From contig CAYXLI010000007.1 of assembly GCA_964464925.1 (NCBI GenBank), positions 1 through 64,000 of the forward strand: DNA of 64,000 nucleotides. Direction: 5' to 3'. The position numbers and the translations under genes are program-made. The DNA comes from CAYXLI01 sp964464925. Lineage in GTDB: Bacteria > Acidobacteriota > Terriglobia > Bryobacterales > Bryobacteraceae. Below are positions 1-6,433 of this stretch, piece by piece (positions within the stretch are counted from its first letter, which is position 1; each line of letters opens with the position of its first letter). The notes under the pieces were generated by a model. The model had not been told where the DNA came from. It did not search any database and saw only the letters and a list, made by a program, of their open reading frames with translations.

Positions 1-180
1 TTCCTCGGTGGCACATACGATATTTCGTTCCAGTTCCACACCGGCATCGGCAGCGAGGCGCAGGTGATGAATTTGGACGACGTCAGCCTGACGCAGGCGC
101 CCGAACCGGCTACCTGGGTCATCTCCGTGATCGGACTCGGCGGCCTGCTCTACGGTAGGAACGTGCGCCGGCGGAGCTGA
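1..180 (+). CDS. C-terminal end of a PEP-CTERM exported protein (partial)
   Basis: Frame 1 is open from the left edge to the TGA at 178-180, giving 60 residues. The end has the PEP-CTERM layout: a PEPATW motif, about 15 hydrophobic residues rich in Gly, Ile and Leu, then a basic tail with RRR. In this family the tail is an exosortase sorting signal that anchors a protein which is then cleaved and exported. The preceding residues (GTYDISFQFHT, LDDVSL) look like the end of a beta-sandwich domain, common in these proteins. The start lies outside the window, so function beyond export cannot be given. It converges on the next gene and overlaps its 3' end by 31 bases. Confidence 0.8.
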   Translation, partial: FLGGTYDISFQFHTGIGSEAQVMNLDDVSLTQAPEPATWVISVIGLGGLLYGRNVRRRS

Positions 181-1400
181 TCGGCAGTCAACCCGCTCAA
201 GAGTGCTTCTTCTTCCGTAATCGCGCCCGAATTCAACGCGCGCAGCAGGTAAGTGAGCAGCCCCTGCGCGGTCGCCGCATCGTCAAAGACCTCTCCAATG
301 CGCGTCGCCTGTGCCGCTTGTTCGACGAAGTTTCTCAGACGCCGGGCGGCCATCTCGAATCCCGAAAGGAAGAACGTATAAACCGCGGCATAGCGCGTCG
401 GGATTTGTGCCGGATGCAAGTCCCATCCCTGGTAATACCCGTGATGGAGCGAGTGAAGAACATCCTCGTAGTGCAGCTTCATGGCCCGATGCACTACGTA
501 CGCATCCTGACCGACCGGCAGGATTGTGGTTGCTCCGTCTGACAAAAAGACGCCGCGTTGTGCCGCTGCAATCTTCAGAGTCTCCCGGGCGAAATCCGCA
601 CTGGAATGCGAGAGAGTCTGCGCGGCGCCGCTTATGTTGCACCCCGTCATGTAATCGTAGGCGCCGAAATGAAGTGCGAAACACCTGCCTCGTGCAGCCT
701 GAAGCAGCACCGGAATCTGCTGCAGCGCCTGCGTAGTCTCGATCATGAGTTCCATCTTCAGCGCGCCGCTAGCAACGTTGTGCCGGTTCTCGATGGATTC
801 CAACAGGTCGGCAAGCACTTTGACCTGCGCCGGCGTAGTGATCTTAGGCAGATTCACCAGAAATTTCGGCGGCAGCCCGCCAGAACTGAGCAGCCCGGTG
901 AGAAAAATATCGAGAGTCCGCACGCTGCGGGGTGCGAGTGCGGCCGTGAACGGCTTTACGCGTAGCCCGATGAACGGCGGCGCGTCGCCGGTGTGGAGCG
1001 CCTGCCTGAGTTCCTGCGCAGCTCTCAGCGCGTGCCCGTCTTCCTCCGCATCGCTCCGCAGCCCATAGCCGTCTTCGAAATCGATCCGGAAATCCTCGAC
1101 AGGCTCCCTGTCCAGCTTATGGCCGACGCGCGCATGCACGATGGAGGCAATCGCTTCCGGGATGCCCAGAACGTCTGTGAGCGCCCGGGAATCATGCAGG
1201 TATCTGGAAAAAGCCTCGCGTGCATTGCGGGCAAGTGAGGTACGGGTGCTGGCTTTGAAACGATGCGCACCGCCATAGACAACGTGAACCGGCTGCCGCT
1301 CGACAGGATCGCCGGGAAACGTTTCCGCAAAAGCCTCGTTGGCATCGAAGAGAGCTGCAAAGGCCGGCCGTAGCTGCTCTTCCGGGAAGGTGAGATTCAT
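150..1400 (-). CDS. DUF6986 family aldolase/citrate lyase-like protein
   Basis: The protein has 416 residues with an ATG start at 1400. It resembles the DUF6986 family, TIM-barrel proteins related to HpcH/HpaI aldolases and the citrate lyase beta subunit, often annotated in actinobacteria as phosphoenolpyruvate kinase. Barrel-like segments include FRIDFEDGYG (acidic metal-site-like motif), IGLRVKPF, FLVNLPKI, ELMIETTQAL and LHFGAYDYM. The chemistry of the family is not settled, so a C-C bond lyase on a carboxylate substrate is only inferred. The 3' end overlaps the PEP-CTERM gene convergently. No operon partner is evident, because an inverted-repeat element separates it from the ferritin-like gene upstream on the same strand. 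Confidence 0.75.
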   Translation of the reverse strand: MNLTFPEEQLRPAFAALFDANEAFAETFPGDPVERQPVHVVYGGAHRFKASTRTSLARNAREAFSRYLHDSRALTDVLGIPEAIASIVHARVGHKLDREPVEDFRIDFEDGYGLRSDAEEDGHALRAAQELRQALHTGDAPPFIGLRVKPFTAALAPRSVRTLDIFLTGLLSSGGLPPKFLVNLPKITTPAQVKVLADLLESIENRHNVASGALKMELMIETTQALQQIPVLLQAARGRCFALHFGAYDYMTGCNISGAAQTLSHSSADFARETLKIAAAQRGVFLSDGATTILPVGQDAYVVHRAMKLHYEDVLHSLHHGYYQGWDLHPAQIPTRYAAVYTFFLSGFEMAARRLRNFVEQAAQATRIGEVFDDAATAQGLLTYLLRALNSGAITEEEALLSGLTADQLRRRTFLP

Positions 1401-1431
1401 GGGCTCACCGTCATCGTATCAGCCGTAGTGA

Positions 1432-1567
1432 GGGGACAGCGACCTCAATTCCCTAATTCCTCTCGATTGTGAGCAGGGCTACTTGAATCGCCTCCGAACC
1501 GCCCTGCCCCGCATTCCAAATCGACCGAACTGTATCGGGAAAAGCCGGGAATGAGGTCGCTGTCCCC
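1432..1567. repeat. 136-bp element with 22-bp terminal inverted repeats
   Basis: The left arm 1432-1453 starts GGGGACAGCGACCTC. The right arm 1547-1567 ends GAGGTCGCTGTCCCC. They are reverse complements except for one extra T. A nested 7-bp inverted repeat (GCAGGGC near 1473, GCCCTGC near 1501) lies inside. The interior has no plausible gene. The form is that of a REP/REPIN or MITE-like non-autonomous element. It sits between the ferritin-like gene and the DUF6986 gene and could also act as a transcription barrier. No second copy was seen in this window. Confidence 0.65.
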
Positions 1568-1586
1568 GATCTGGGGGAAATCCTAC

Positions 1587-1901
1587 CTACTTGGCGTTTT
1601 CTTCGGATTCGTCGCCGTGTTTCACGATGTCGCCATCTTGAAAGAGGATTCCTTTCAGCACCTCGCGGAACCGCGGCTTGGCACGCAGAAGAAACTCCAG
1701 ATCCATCCCGAAGTGCTTCATCTCTTCCTTTTGCGCGTTACGCATGATGGCCTTCGCAGTGGCATCCGTCTCCACGGACATCCGCTGCTCATACCAGTTG
1801 ATCGCCTCCGCCTCCTCGACCATGGCCGTGATCATACGCGCGAATGTGCGCGTCTCCTTCGAGAGTTCAGAAGCCGGTTCGTGATATTGTTCGAAGCCCA
1901 T
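1587..1901 (-). CDS. Encapsulated-ferritin-like protein (EncFtn family)
   Basis: The protein has 104 residues, close to the EncFtn core length. EncFtn proteins are two-helix ferroxidases that assemble as rings of dimers inside encapsulin shells. The family pattern is present: YHEP near the N-terminus, then EEAEAINWYEQR and KEEMKHFGM. By alignment to the family, E30, E60 and H63 would be the ferroxidase ligands and E29, E32, W36 and Y37 the accompanying conserved residues. The C-terminus (HGDESEENAK) is short, acidic and polar and shows no obvious encapsulin targeting peptide. No encapsulin shell gene lies on either side. It follows a tetraheme cytochrome gene by 40 bases on the same strand. 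Likely role: iron oxidation or storage. Family assignment is firm; encapsulation is open. Confidence 0.85.
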   Translation of the reverse strand: MGFEQYHEPASELSKETRTFARMITAMVEEAEAINWYEQRMSVETDATAKAIMRNAQKEEMKHFGMDLEFLLRAKPRFREVLKGILFQDGDIVKHGDESEENAK

Positions 1902-1941
1902 TCCGTTTGTAGATCCGGATCGGGCCCCCTATGTTTCCTAT

Positions 1942-3036
1942 TCAGCGGGAATTGAGGTACGCGATCAGCCCCGCCATTTCCGATCCGGTCATCTGGGGCC
2001 AGGGAACTTGCTTCTGCTCCATCTCGACCAGCATCTTCGGACCATGCTTCCACAGAGCCGCCACCATCGTCATCGAAGTGATATCTTTCTTCCCCTTCAG
2101 CGCTGGAGCGCCCGCCGTCCCGATGTCGTGACACGAGGCACACTTCTTTGTCTCGAACACTCTTTTCCCTCGTGACACACTCCCCGCCGGCTGGTAATAG
2201 TGGCTGCCCCACGCGTACGCGATCAGGGCACGCATGTCTTCCTGGCCGATCGGCACCATCTGTTTGGTTTTGAATCGGGGCGTATGATTCCACATCTCGG
2301 CCGCCACATCAGTCAGTGTTTTATTCTGCAGCCGCGTTTCGAGCGCCAGAGCTCCTTTGTGGCAATCGACGCAGCCCTTGTTCTTCAGTACGTCCAATCC
2401 GCGATCGGCGTCCGTCAGCACCAGTCTGTAATTACTCACTTTCTGCCCGGGCAGGTTCTGAAGGTACACAAGGATATCCGCGAGTTCCTGCGGCTGGAGT
2501 TCCGGCCAGCTACGGCCCTTCTGCTCGGCGGCCTGCTGCATCTGTCCCGCGTGATTCCACATATTCTGAATCAGCACCACGGGGTCGGACAACGAGCCCC
2601 ACTGCGACACCGGCTTACCTGGCCCTCCGGCCACGGCATGACAGCCCGCGCAGCCCTTGGCCTCAAACGCCTGTTTGCCGCGAGCCGCATCGCCGGGCTT
2701 TTCAAAATAACGCGCCGCGTAGAAGAAGGCGAACAGATCGCCCACCTGCGATTCCGACACTTGCGGCACCGCCATTCCGCGTTTTTTCATCTCGGCCCAC
2801 ATAACAGGGGCGTGATTCCACATGCGGCTCGCAATCGACGCCGGAGTGTAATCCCGGTCCAGGCGGCGGCCCAGATCCATGGCATTCACGGTAGGAGTAT
2901 CAGCCACCGAATGACACTGTATGCACCGCTGTTCCTGGAAGACCTTCGCTCCGCGCTGCGAATCCGCTTCGACATGAGTAGCGGCAATGCTGGTAATGGT
3001 GAACGCCAGCAAACCTGAAAACACACGACTATACAT
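1942..3036 (-). CDS. Exported tetraheme c-type cytochrome
   Basis: The protein has 364 residues and begins with a Sec signal peptide ending near ATHVEA. Four CxxCH heme motifs occur at about residues 38-42, 129-133, 222-226 and 299-303. They lie in four tandem domains of about 90 residues, each opening with RG or RGL followed by a VF/AF/VL segment and carrying a MWNHAP/MWNHAG/MWNHTP-type motif; the fourth has LWKHGP. Internal duplication of a class I cytochrome c domain is therefore clear. It should be a periplasmic electron carrier or docking partner. In the same direction it sits between the cupin gene (74 bases upstream) and the ferritin-like gene (40 bases downstream). An electron-transfer role linked to the ferritin-like protein is possible but unproven. 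Confidence 0.9.
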   Translation of the reverse strand: MYSRVFSGLLAFTITSIAATHVEADSQRGAKVFQEQRCIQCHSVADTPTVNAMDLGRRLDRDYTPASIASRMWNHAPVMWAEMKKRGMAVPQVSESQVGDLFAFFYAARYFEKPGDAARGKQAFEAKGCAGCHAVAGGPGKPVSQWGSLSDPVVLIQNMWNHAGQMQQAAEQKGRSWPELQPQELADILVYLQNLPGQKVSNYRLVLTDADRGLDVLKNKGCVDCHKGALALETRLQNKTLTDVAAEMWNHTPRFKTKQMVPIGQEDMRALIAYAWGSHYYQPAGSVSRGKRVFETKKCASCHDIGTAGAPALKGKKDITSMTMVAALWKHGPKMLVEMEQKQVPWPQMTGSEMAGLIAYLNSR

Positions 3037-3110
3037 AAGAGATCATCTCTCCCCAAGAGTGCCGGTTGGTTGCTGACTGCTACGCCGCGCGATCGTGACA
3101 ACTGCCGCGC

Positions 3111-3599
3111 TTAGCGGATGAATTGATCCACGTAATTTCCCCCCAGACCGGCTTCGCTGTAGTGCTTGCGGCACATGTCGATCTTGGTGAAAACGTCTTC
3201 GTACCCAATGTTCCTATTATGCTCATCCACGTAGTACATGCAACCGGAGATGTTAAAGAAGGTGATCATCTCCTCCACGTCGGCATCCACGGTGAGCGTG
3301 TGCGTTTCCCCCGGGGGTTCGAAGACGTAATCCCCCGCCCGGGCGACCCAGTCGTGTTCCAGATACCGCCAGGAGCCCTTGATCACAAATCCGTGGACCG
3401 GCGCAGGATGCCGGTGCCGGCTCAGGATTCCGGCGCGCCGCACCCGCAGCAGGTTCAGCCACTGCCCATTCAGCGTGTTCAGCATCAGCGGGCGGAACCA
3501 GACATGCGGGGCCTGCGGTACCCAGACACGTTCATCTTCGGGCACGGCGGTCACGACAATCTGCGACGGAGATAGTGGATGCGTAGTAGCGGCAGCCAT
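3111..3599 (-). CDS. Cupin, 2,4'-dihydroxyacetophenone dioxygenase-like
   Basis: A single-domain cupin of 162 residues. The metal-binding motif 1 reads SRHRHPAPVHGFVIKG with the spaced His pair, and motif 2 carries GETHTL, which supplies the last His. The MITFFNISG and MYYVDEHN segments near the end match the group annotated as 2,4'-dihydroxyacetophenone dioxygenase, non-heme iron enzymes that cleave C-C bonds of hydroxylated aryl ketones. Family membership of that precise type is from recall and moderate. There is no signal peptide, so it is cytoplasmic. It starts 10 bases after the short-chain dehydrogenase stop and is probably co-transcribed with it, which fits a small oxidative catabolic step. 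Confidence 0.75.
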   Translation of the reverse strand: MAAATTHPLSPSQIVVTAVPEDERVWVPQAPHVWFRPLMLNTLNGQWLNLLRVRRAGILSRHRHPAPVHGFVIKGSWRYLEHDWVARAGDYVFEPPGETHTLTVDADVEEMITFFNISGCMYYVDEHNRNIGYEDVFTKIDMCRKHYSEAGLGGNYVDQFIR

Positions 3600-3609
3600 C
3601 GTTCATTCC

Positions 3610-4323
3610 CTAAACAGCCGAATAGCCGCCATCCACCGGCAGGATCGCTCCCGTAATGAAAGAAGCGGCTTGTGACGACAAGAATATCACCGCACCTGCC
3701 ACGTCTTCCGGCCGGCCCCAGCGGGATGCCGGCGTGCGCGCCAGAATTCTGCGGCTGGCTTCCGCATCGCGCTGCACCGTTTGTGTGAAATTCGTTGCGA
3801 TCCATCCGGGCGCCACGGCATTCACGCGGATTCCATCCGGCGCCCACGCTACGGCGAGCGATTTGGTCAACTGGGCAACCCCGCCCTTACTCGCCGAGTA
3901 CGCCGGCACGCGAGGGCCGCCGAAGTAACTCCACAAAGAAGCGATGTTCACCACCGAGCCGCCCGCCCGCATTAGCGCCGGTTTCAGCGCAACGCACATG
4001 CGCATCGCTCCAGTCAGATTTACATCCAACACGCGCTGGAAAATCTCGATCTCGTATTCAGCATCCCGCGCGATCGTGCCAGCGCAGTTCACCAGCACGT
4101 CTACGCGGTCCAGCGTGGCAGCGAACCCGTTCACCTGATCCATGTTCGTTACATCAACGTTATGGAACTCGAACTCGGTGGACTCCTGTTCAGGCAGGAC
4201 TGTCACCACCACTCGCGCTTCCAACTTCGCAAACGCCGCACCGATGGCGGCTCCAATTCCCGTAGCCCCGCCCGTGATCACCACGCACTTGCCGCGGAAA
4301 TCGCCGAAGATCGACTCCATCAT
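3610..4323 (-). CDS. Short-chain dehydrogenase/reductase (SDR)
   Basis: The protein has 237 residues, the usual length for a classical SDR. Near residue 16 is the cofactor motif TGGATGIG, followed by NCAG, the catalytic Ser in NIASLWSYFG, the YSASKGG catalytic Tyr/Lys pair, and the C-terminal INAVAPG-like segment (RVNAVAPGWIAT). The ending ITGAILPVDGGYSAV is typical of the 3-oxoacyl-ACP reductase-like group. The substrate cannot be named. The start ATG at 4323 overlaps the stop of the Ro60 gene in an ATGA arrangement, so the two are translationally coupled. A second ATG immediately follows the first. Confidence 0.92.
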   Translation of the reverse strand: MMESIFGDFRGKCVVITGGATGIGAAIGAAFAKLEARVVVTVLPEQESTEFEFHNVDVTNMDQVNGFAATLDRVDVLVNCAGTIARDAEYEIEIFQRVLDVNLTGAMRMCVALKPALMRAGGSVVNIASLWSYFGGPRVPAYSASKGGVAQLTKSLAVAWAPDGIRVNAVAPGWIATNFTQTVQRDAEASRRILARTPASRWGRPEDVAGAVIFLSSQAASFITGAILPVDGGYSAV

Positions 4324-5795
4324 CCTAACGAGAATATCGCGGAGAGCAACGGCAGCACGGCCGGGTCGAAGCCCAGAATTTCGACCCGCCCCTCGGCGCC
4401 CGCATACTTCGACGGCATAGTGGCTGAAGCGCGCACAACCACGTGCGGCACCGGAATGGCGGGCACCTCTTCCGCTGAGGTGAGAAACAGGAACCCATTT
4501 ACTTCCATCCCTCGCTCCCGGGCGTATTCCAACAAGCGCGACGGATTACTGCAAATCTCCGCGAACGGGATCGCCTCTACCACCTCGCATAAACGGTCAT
4601 TCTTGCCGATATGCAATGGTTCGAGTGTCTCCCCAAAAACGCACACGCTTGGGCTGGATTCCCGTCTCACTGCGATCAGCGCAATCGCTGCCGCCGCCGT
4701 CGCGCAGGAAAGCCCATGGCTTCCCGCCACAGGTTGCAGCATGCTAGACGATGCATCAATCCCGATCGCCAGCCGCTTCCCCGTAGGCTGCACGTTCTGC
4801 ACCGCCGAATGGAACGCCTCGTCCAGCGCCTTCAGCACCGAAGGCACGGGCGTCCAGCGGGCCTTGCCCACCGCTGCTGTTCCAGCCTCGTAATAAGCAC
4901 GCATCGCAAGAAGCGCCAGCGGATTGATGGCCGAACTGCGTATGCGCGACCGGTCCACCAGACGGGCCACCACGAGCGCTGCCATTTCGCTCTCATCGCC
5001 AAGCATGCCCGTCTCGGTCATCTTCGGTAAGTTCCGCATCAGGGATTCATAGGGCATCGCATACAGCAACGCCTCCCACACTTCCGAGTGCTGCTTCCAT
5101 CGCACCGGCACCAGGTCTTCTGGCAGGTGATCGTCTTCGATCAGATGCACGATTTCTTCCGCCGACGAAGCCTGCTTCGCGCGTTCGAAAAGATGGATAT
5201 GCTGCAATTCCCGCGCTTCTGCTCCGGCCACAGCCTCCGCGGAGATCTCCCCAGTGAGAATCCACCGGAACAGCGCCTGATGAGTGTGCGATGCCGCTTT
5301 AGGATGCGCCATGCGCAGCATATCCCGATTCGACCACCCCGCCCGCTGCCGTGACCGGATCACCTCTCGGGCCAGTTCGCGCGGCCCCTTCTGCGCATAC
5401 CAGCGGCTGATCGCCGTTCTGAGTCCCCTGCCCCAGCCGCGCAACTGCTGGACGTGTGCAGCGTATACACACAGGTCCGCGGCCGACGGCGCTACCGCAG
5501 GAAGAGCTGCGAGTGCCGCCGCGGCTGTGGACTCGTCCGCATGGCCCGCGCTCGATGCGACTGCCAGCGCAAACAGCGCCGTTTCGCGCGAAGCTCCGGA
5601 GGATGTCTTCATCGCTTCCACAATTCGCTTCACTGCTCGCTTTCCATCGGCGCGCAGGCATTCGAGCAGCGCCGGACAATCTTCGAGCGACAGTTCTGGC
5701 GAGCCCACCGAATAAACCCCCGCCTCCGAGCCGAGCAGAAGAAATATGGACAAACGGTCCCAGCAGTCGGCGGAAATTGCCATTTCGCGATTCAT
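4320..5795 (-). CDS. Ro60/Rsr-like TROVE domain RNA-binding protein
   Basis: The protein has 491 residues. The first half is a TROVE (HEAT-like ring) domain, marked by GWGRGLRTAISRWYAQKG and SNRDMLRMAHPK followed by THQALFRWILTGE, close in pattern to animal Ro60 and Deinococcus Rsr. The C-terminal third is a von Willebrand A-like domain starting LAIGIDASSSM, where DxSxS keeps the MIDAS residues. Ro60 proteins form rings that bind misfolded RNA ends through the central hole and Y RNAs on the rim; bacterial versions work with exonucleases such as PNPase in RNA quality control. The gene heads a minus-strand run and overlaps the SDR by 4 bases. The ATG at 5795 has a modest AGGTTAG upstream. Neither rtcB nor pnp is adjacent. 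Confidence 0.9.
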   Translation of the reverse strand: MNREMAISADCWDRLSIFLLLGSEAGVYSVGSPELSLEDCPALLECLRADGKRAVKRIVEAMKTSSGASRETALFALAVASSAGHADESTAAAALAALPAVAPSAADLCVYAAHVQQLRGWGRGLRTAISRWYAQKGPRELAREVIRSRQRAGWSNRDMLRMAHPKAASHTHQALFRWILTGEISAEAVAGAEARELQHIHLFERAKQASSAEEIVHLIEDDHLPEDLVPVRWKQHSEVWEALLYAMPYESLMRNLPKMTETGMLGDESEMAALVVARLVDRSRIRSSAINPLALLAMRAYYEAGTAAVGKARWTPVPSVLKALDEAFHSAVQNVQPTGKRLAIGIDASSSMLQPVAGSHGLSCATAAAAIALIAVRRESSPSVCVFGETLEPLHIGKNDRLCEVVEAIPFAEICSNPSRLLEYARERGMEVNGFLFLTSAEEVPAIPVPHVVVRASATMPSKYAGAEGRVEILGFDPAVLPLLSAIFSLG

Positions 5796-5823
5796 TTTTC
5801 TAACCTGATTTACTCACAATGCG

Positions 5824-5861
5824 GTTACGCGGCCATGAACATATCTGTTGGCCTGCGTAAC
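5824..5861 (-). promoter_or_regulatory. Imperfect hairpin just upstream of Ro60
   Basis: The plus-strand sequence 5824-5834 (GTTACGCGGCC) pairs with 5850-5861 (GGCCTGCGTAAC) with one bulged base, and AACA/TGTT extend the helix around a TATC loop after a 3-nt bulge. In the minus-strand transcript it lies about 30-65 bases before the Ro60 start. It could be a translational control element or part of a Y RNA-type bulged stem. The structure is read by eye only. Confidence 0.45.
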
Positions 5862-5940
5862 AGCGGGTTCCAATAATTGGTGGGCTACCCAAGAAGAGTA
5901 GCTAGACGAGAGAAACGCTAAATCGAGGAACTTCGGAGGA

Positions 5941-6003
5941 TCAGTGCTGCGCGGGTAGGTGCCGGAGGCAGAATGCGCGCAGGACAATGAGGTCTGTTTT
6001 CAA
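5941..6003 (-). CDS. Candidate 20-codon leader peptide
   Basis: Reading the minus strand, AAAGGAGG (6019-6012) stands 8 bases before a TTG at 6003-6001, an ideal ribosome-binding arrangement. The frame then runs 20 codons to a TGA at 5941-5943, giving MKTDLIVLRAFCLRHLPAQH. The peptide has one Cys and no hydrophobic signal peptide. The strength of the Shine-Dalgarno sequence in an otherwise gene-free leader is the main argument for translation. It could be an attenuator-type leader peptide for the downstream Ro60 operon or a chance frame. It is too short for similarity to decide. Confidence 0.45.
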   Translation of the reverse strand: MKTDLIVLRAFCLRHLPAQH

Positions 6004-6016
6004 CGGAACTGCCTCC
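5964..6016 (-). promoter_or_regulatory. Hairpin that would sequester the leader RBS
   Basis: On the minus strand GGAGGCAG (6016-6009), which includes the Shine-Dalgarno GGAGG of the 20-codon frame, is the exact complement of CTGCCTCC (5971-5964) inside that frame, with a 37-base loop between them. Eight continuous pairs between an RBS and its own coding region suggest switching, for example by ribosome occupancy, a ligand or a protein. Inference from complementarity only. Confidence 0.45.
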
Positions 6017-6096
6017 TTTCAGAAATGAAGAATTGATTTAAGGCTAGCACACCGGACGAGTTGCTTTTCGCTCACGGCAGGCCCGGCCCGTGGAGC

Positions 6097-6330
6097 TTAC
6101 TTCAGAATCTCGACGCGATAGTCCTCAATCACTGGGTTCGCGAGGACGTCCCGCGCGATCTGTTCGATCTCCGCGGCAGGATCCGTCGAATTGATCTCAA
6201 TGTCGAAGTATTTGCCGGCACGAACGCTGGAGATCGACTTGTGTCCCAATCCGTTCAACGAGGAGCAGATGGTCTGGCCTTGCGGATCGAGCACTGTGGG
6301 CTTGAGAGAAACGTAAACTCGCGCTTTCAT
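6097..6330 (-). CDS. purS: Phosphoribosylformylglycinamidine synthase subunit PurS
   Basis: The protein has 77 residues, near the usual 80 for PurS. The start MKARVYVSLKPTVLDPQG and the body GQTICSSLNGLGH, AGKYFDIEIN and the ending DYRVEIL fit the family. PurS is the small subunit of the three-part FGAM synthase (PurL, PurQ, PurS) in de novo purine synthesis; it bridges the glutaminase and synthetase subunits in the cytoplasm. The ATG at 6330 was chosen because homology begins exactly there, although the frame is open further upstream. purQ and purL are not next to it, which is a departure from the usual purSQL order. purB lies nearby on the other strand. Confidence 0.9.
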   Translation of the reverse strand: MKARVYVSLKPTVLDPQGQTICSSLNGLGHKSISSVRAGKYFDIEINSTDPAAEIEQIARDVLANPVIEDYRVEILK

Positions 6331-6346
6331 GGGGAAACTTCTATTG

Positions 6347-6357
6347 TATACGGTATA
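6347..6357. promoter_or_regulatory. Palindromic TATAC-GTATA box
   Basis: TATACGGTATA lies between the divergent purS (start 6330) and WalJ-like (start about 6434) genes. Apart from the central base it is a palindrome. The site might be an operator of a GntR-type regulator or part of overlapping -10 elements for the two promoters. There is no regulator gene next to it. Weak evidence, noted because it lies in a divergent promoter region of only about 100 bases. Confidence 0.25.
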
Positions 6358-6433
6358 GAATAGTTCTTTCCCCCGGAGGCCCGCTTGCCTAAAACATTTG
6401 GGCCGAGTATTGTTTTGGTAGGGAGAGCGCGTC

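Larger units (their letters stand above)
5796..6096 (-). other. Structured 300-base leader upstream of Ro60
   Basis: This gap lies between the purS stop (6097) and the Ro60 start (5795), both on the minus strand. It contains a 20-codon reading frame with a strong ribosome binding site (5941-6003), a hairpin that would mask that site (5964-6016), a long imperfect hairpin near the Ro60 start (5824-5861), a short palindrome CCAATAATTGG (5870-5880) and a 5-bp stem GCTAC/GTAGC (about 5884-5902). Bacterial Ro60 genes are often next to Y RNA genes, so this is the first place to look for one. I could not recognise the tRNA-like module with confidence. Confidence 0.5.

Noticed and set aside
5870..5902. 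tRNA-like arms in the Ro60 leader
   Set aside because: GGTTCCAAT and a 5-bp stem recall a T-arm and anticodon arm, but the stems do not fit a tRNA fold, so I do not call a tRNA or a definite Y RNA.
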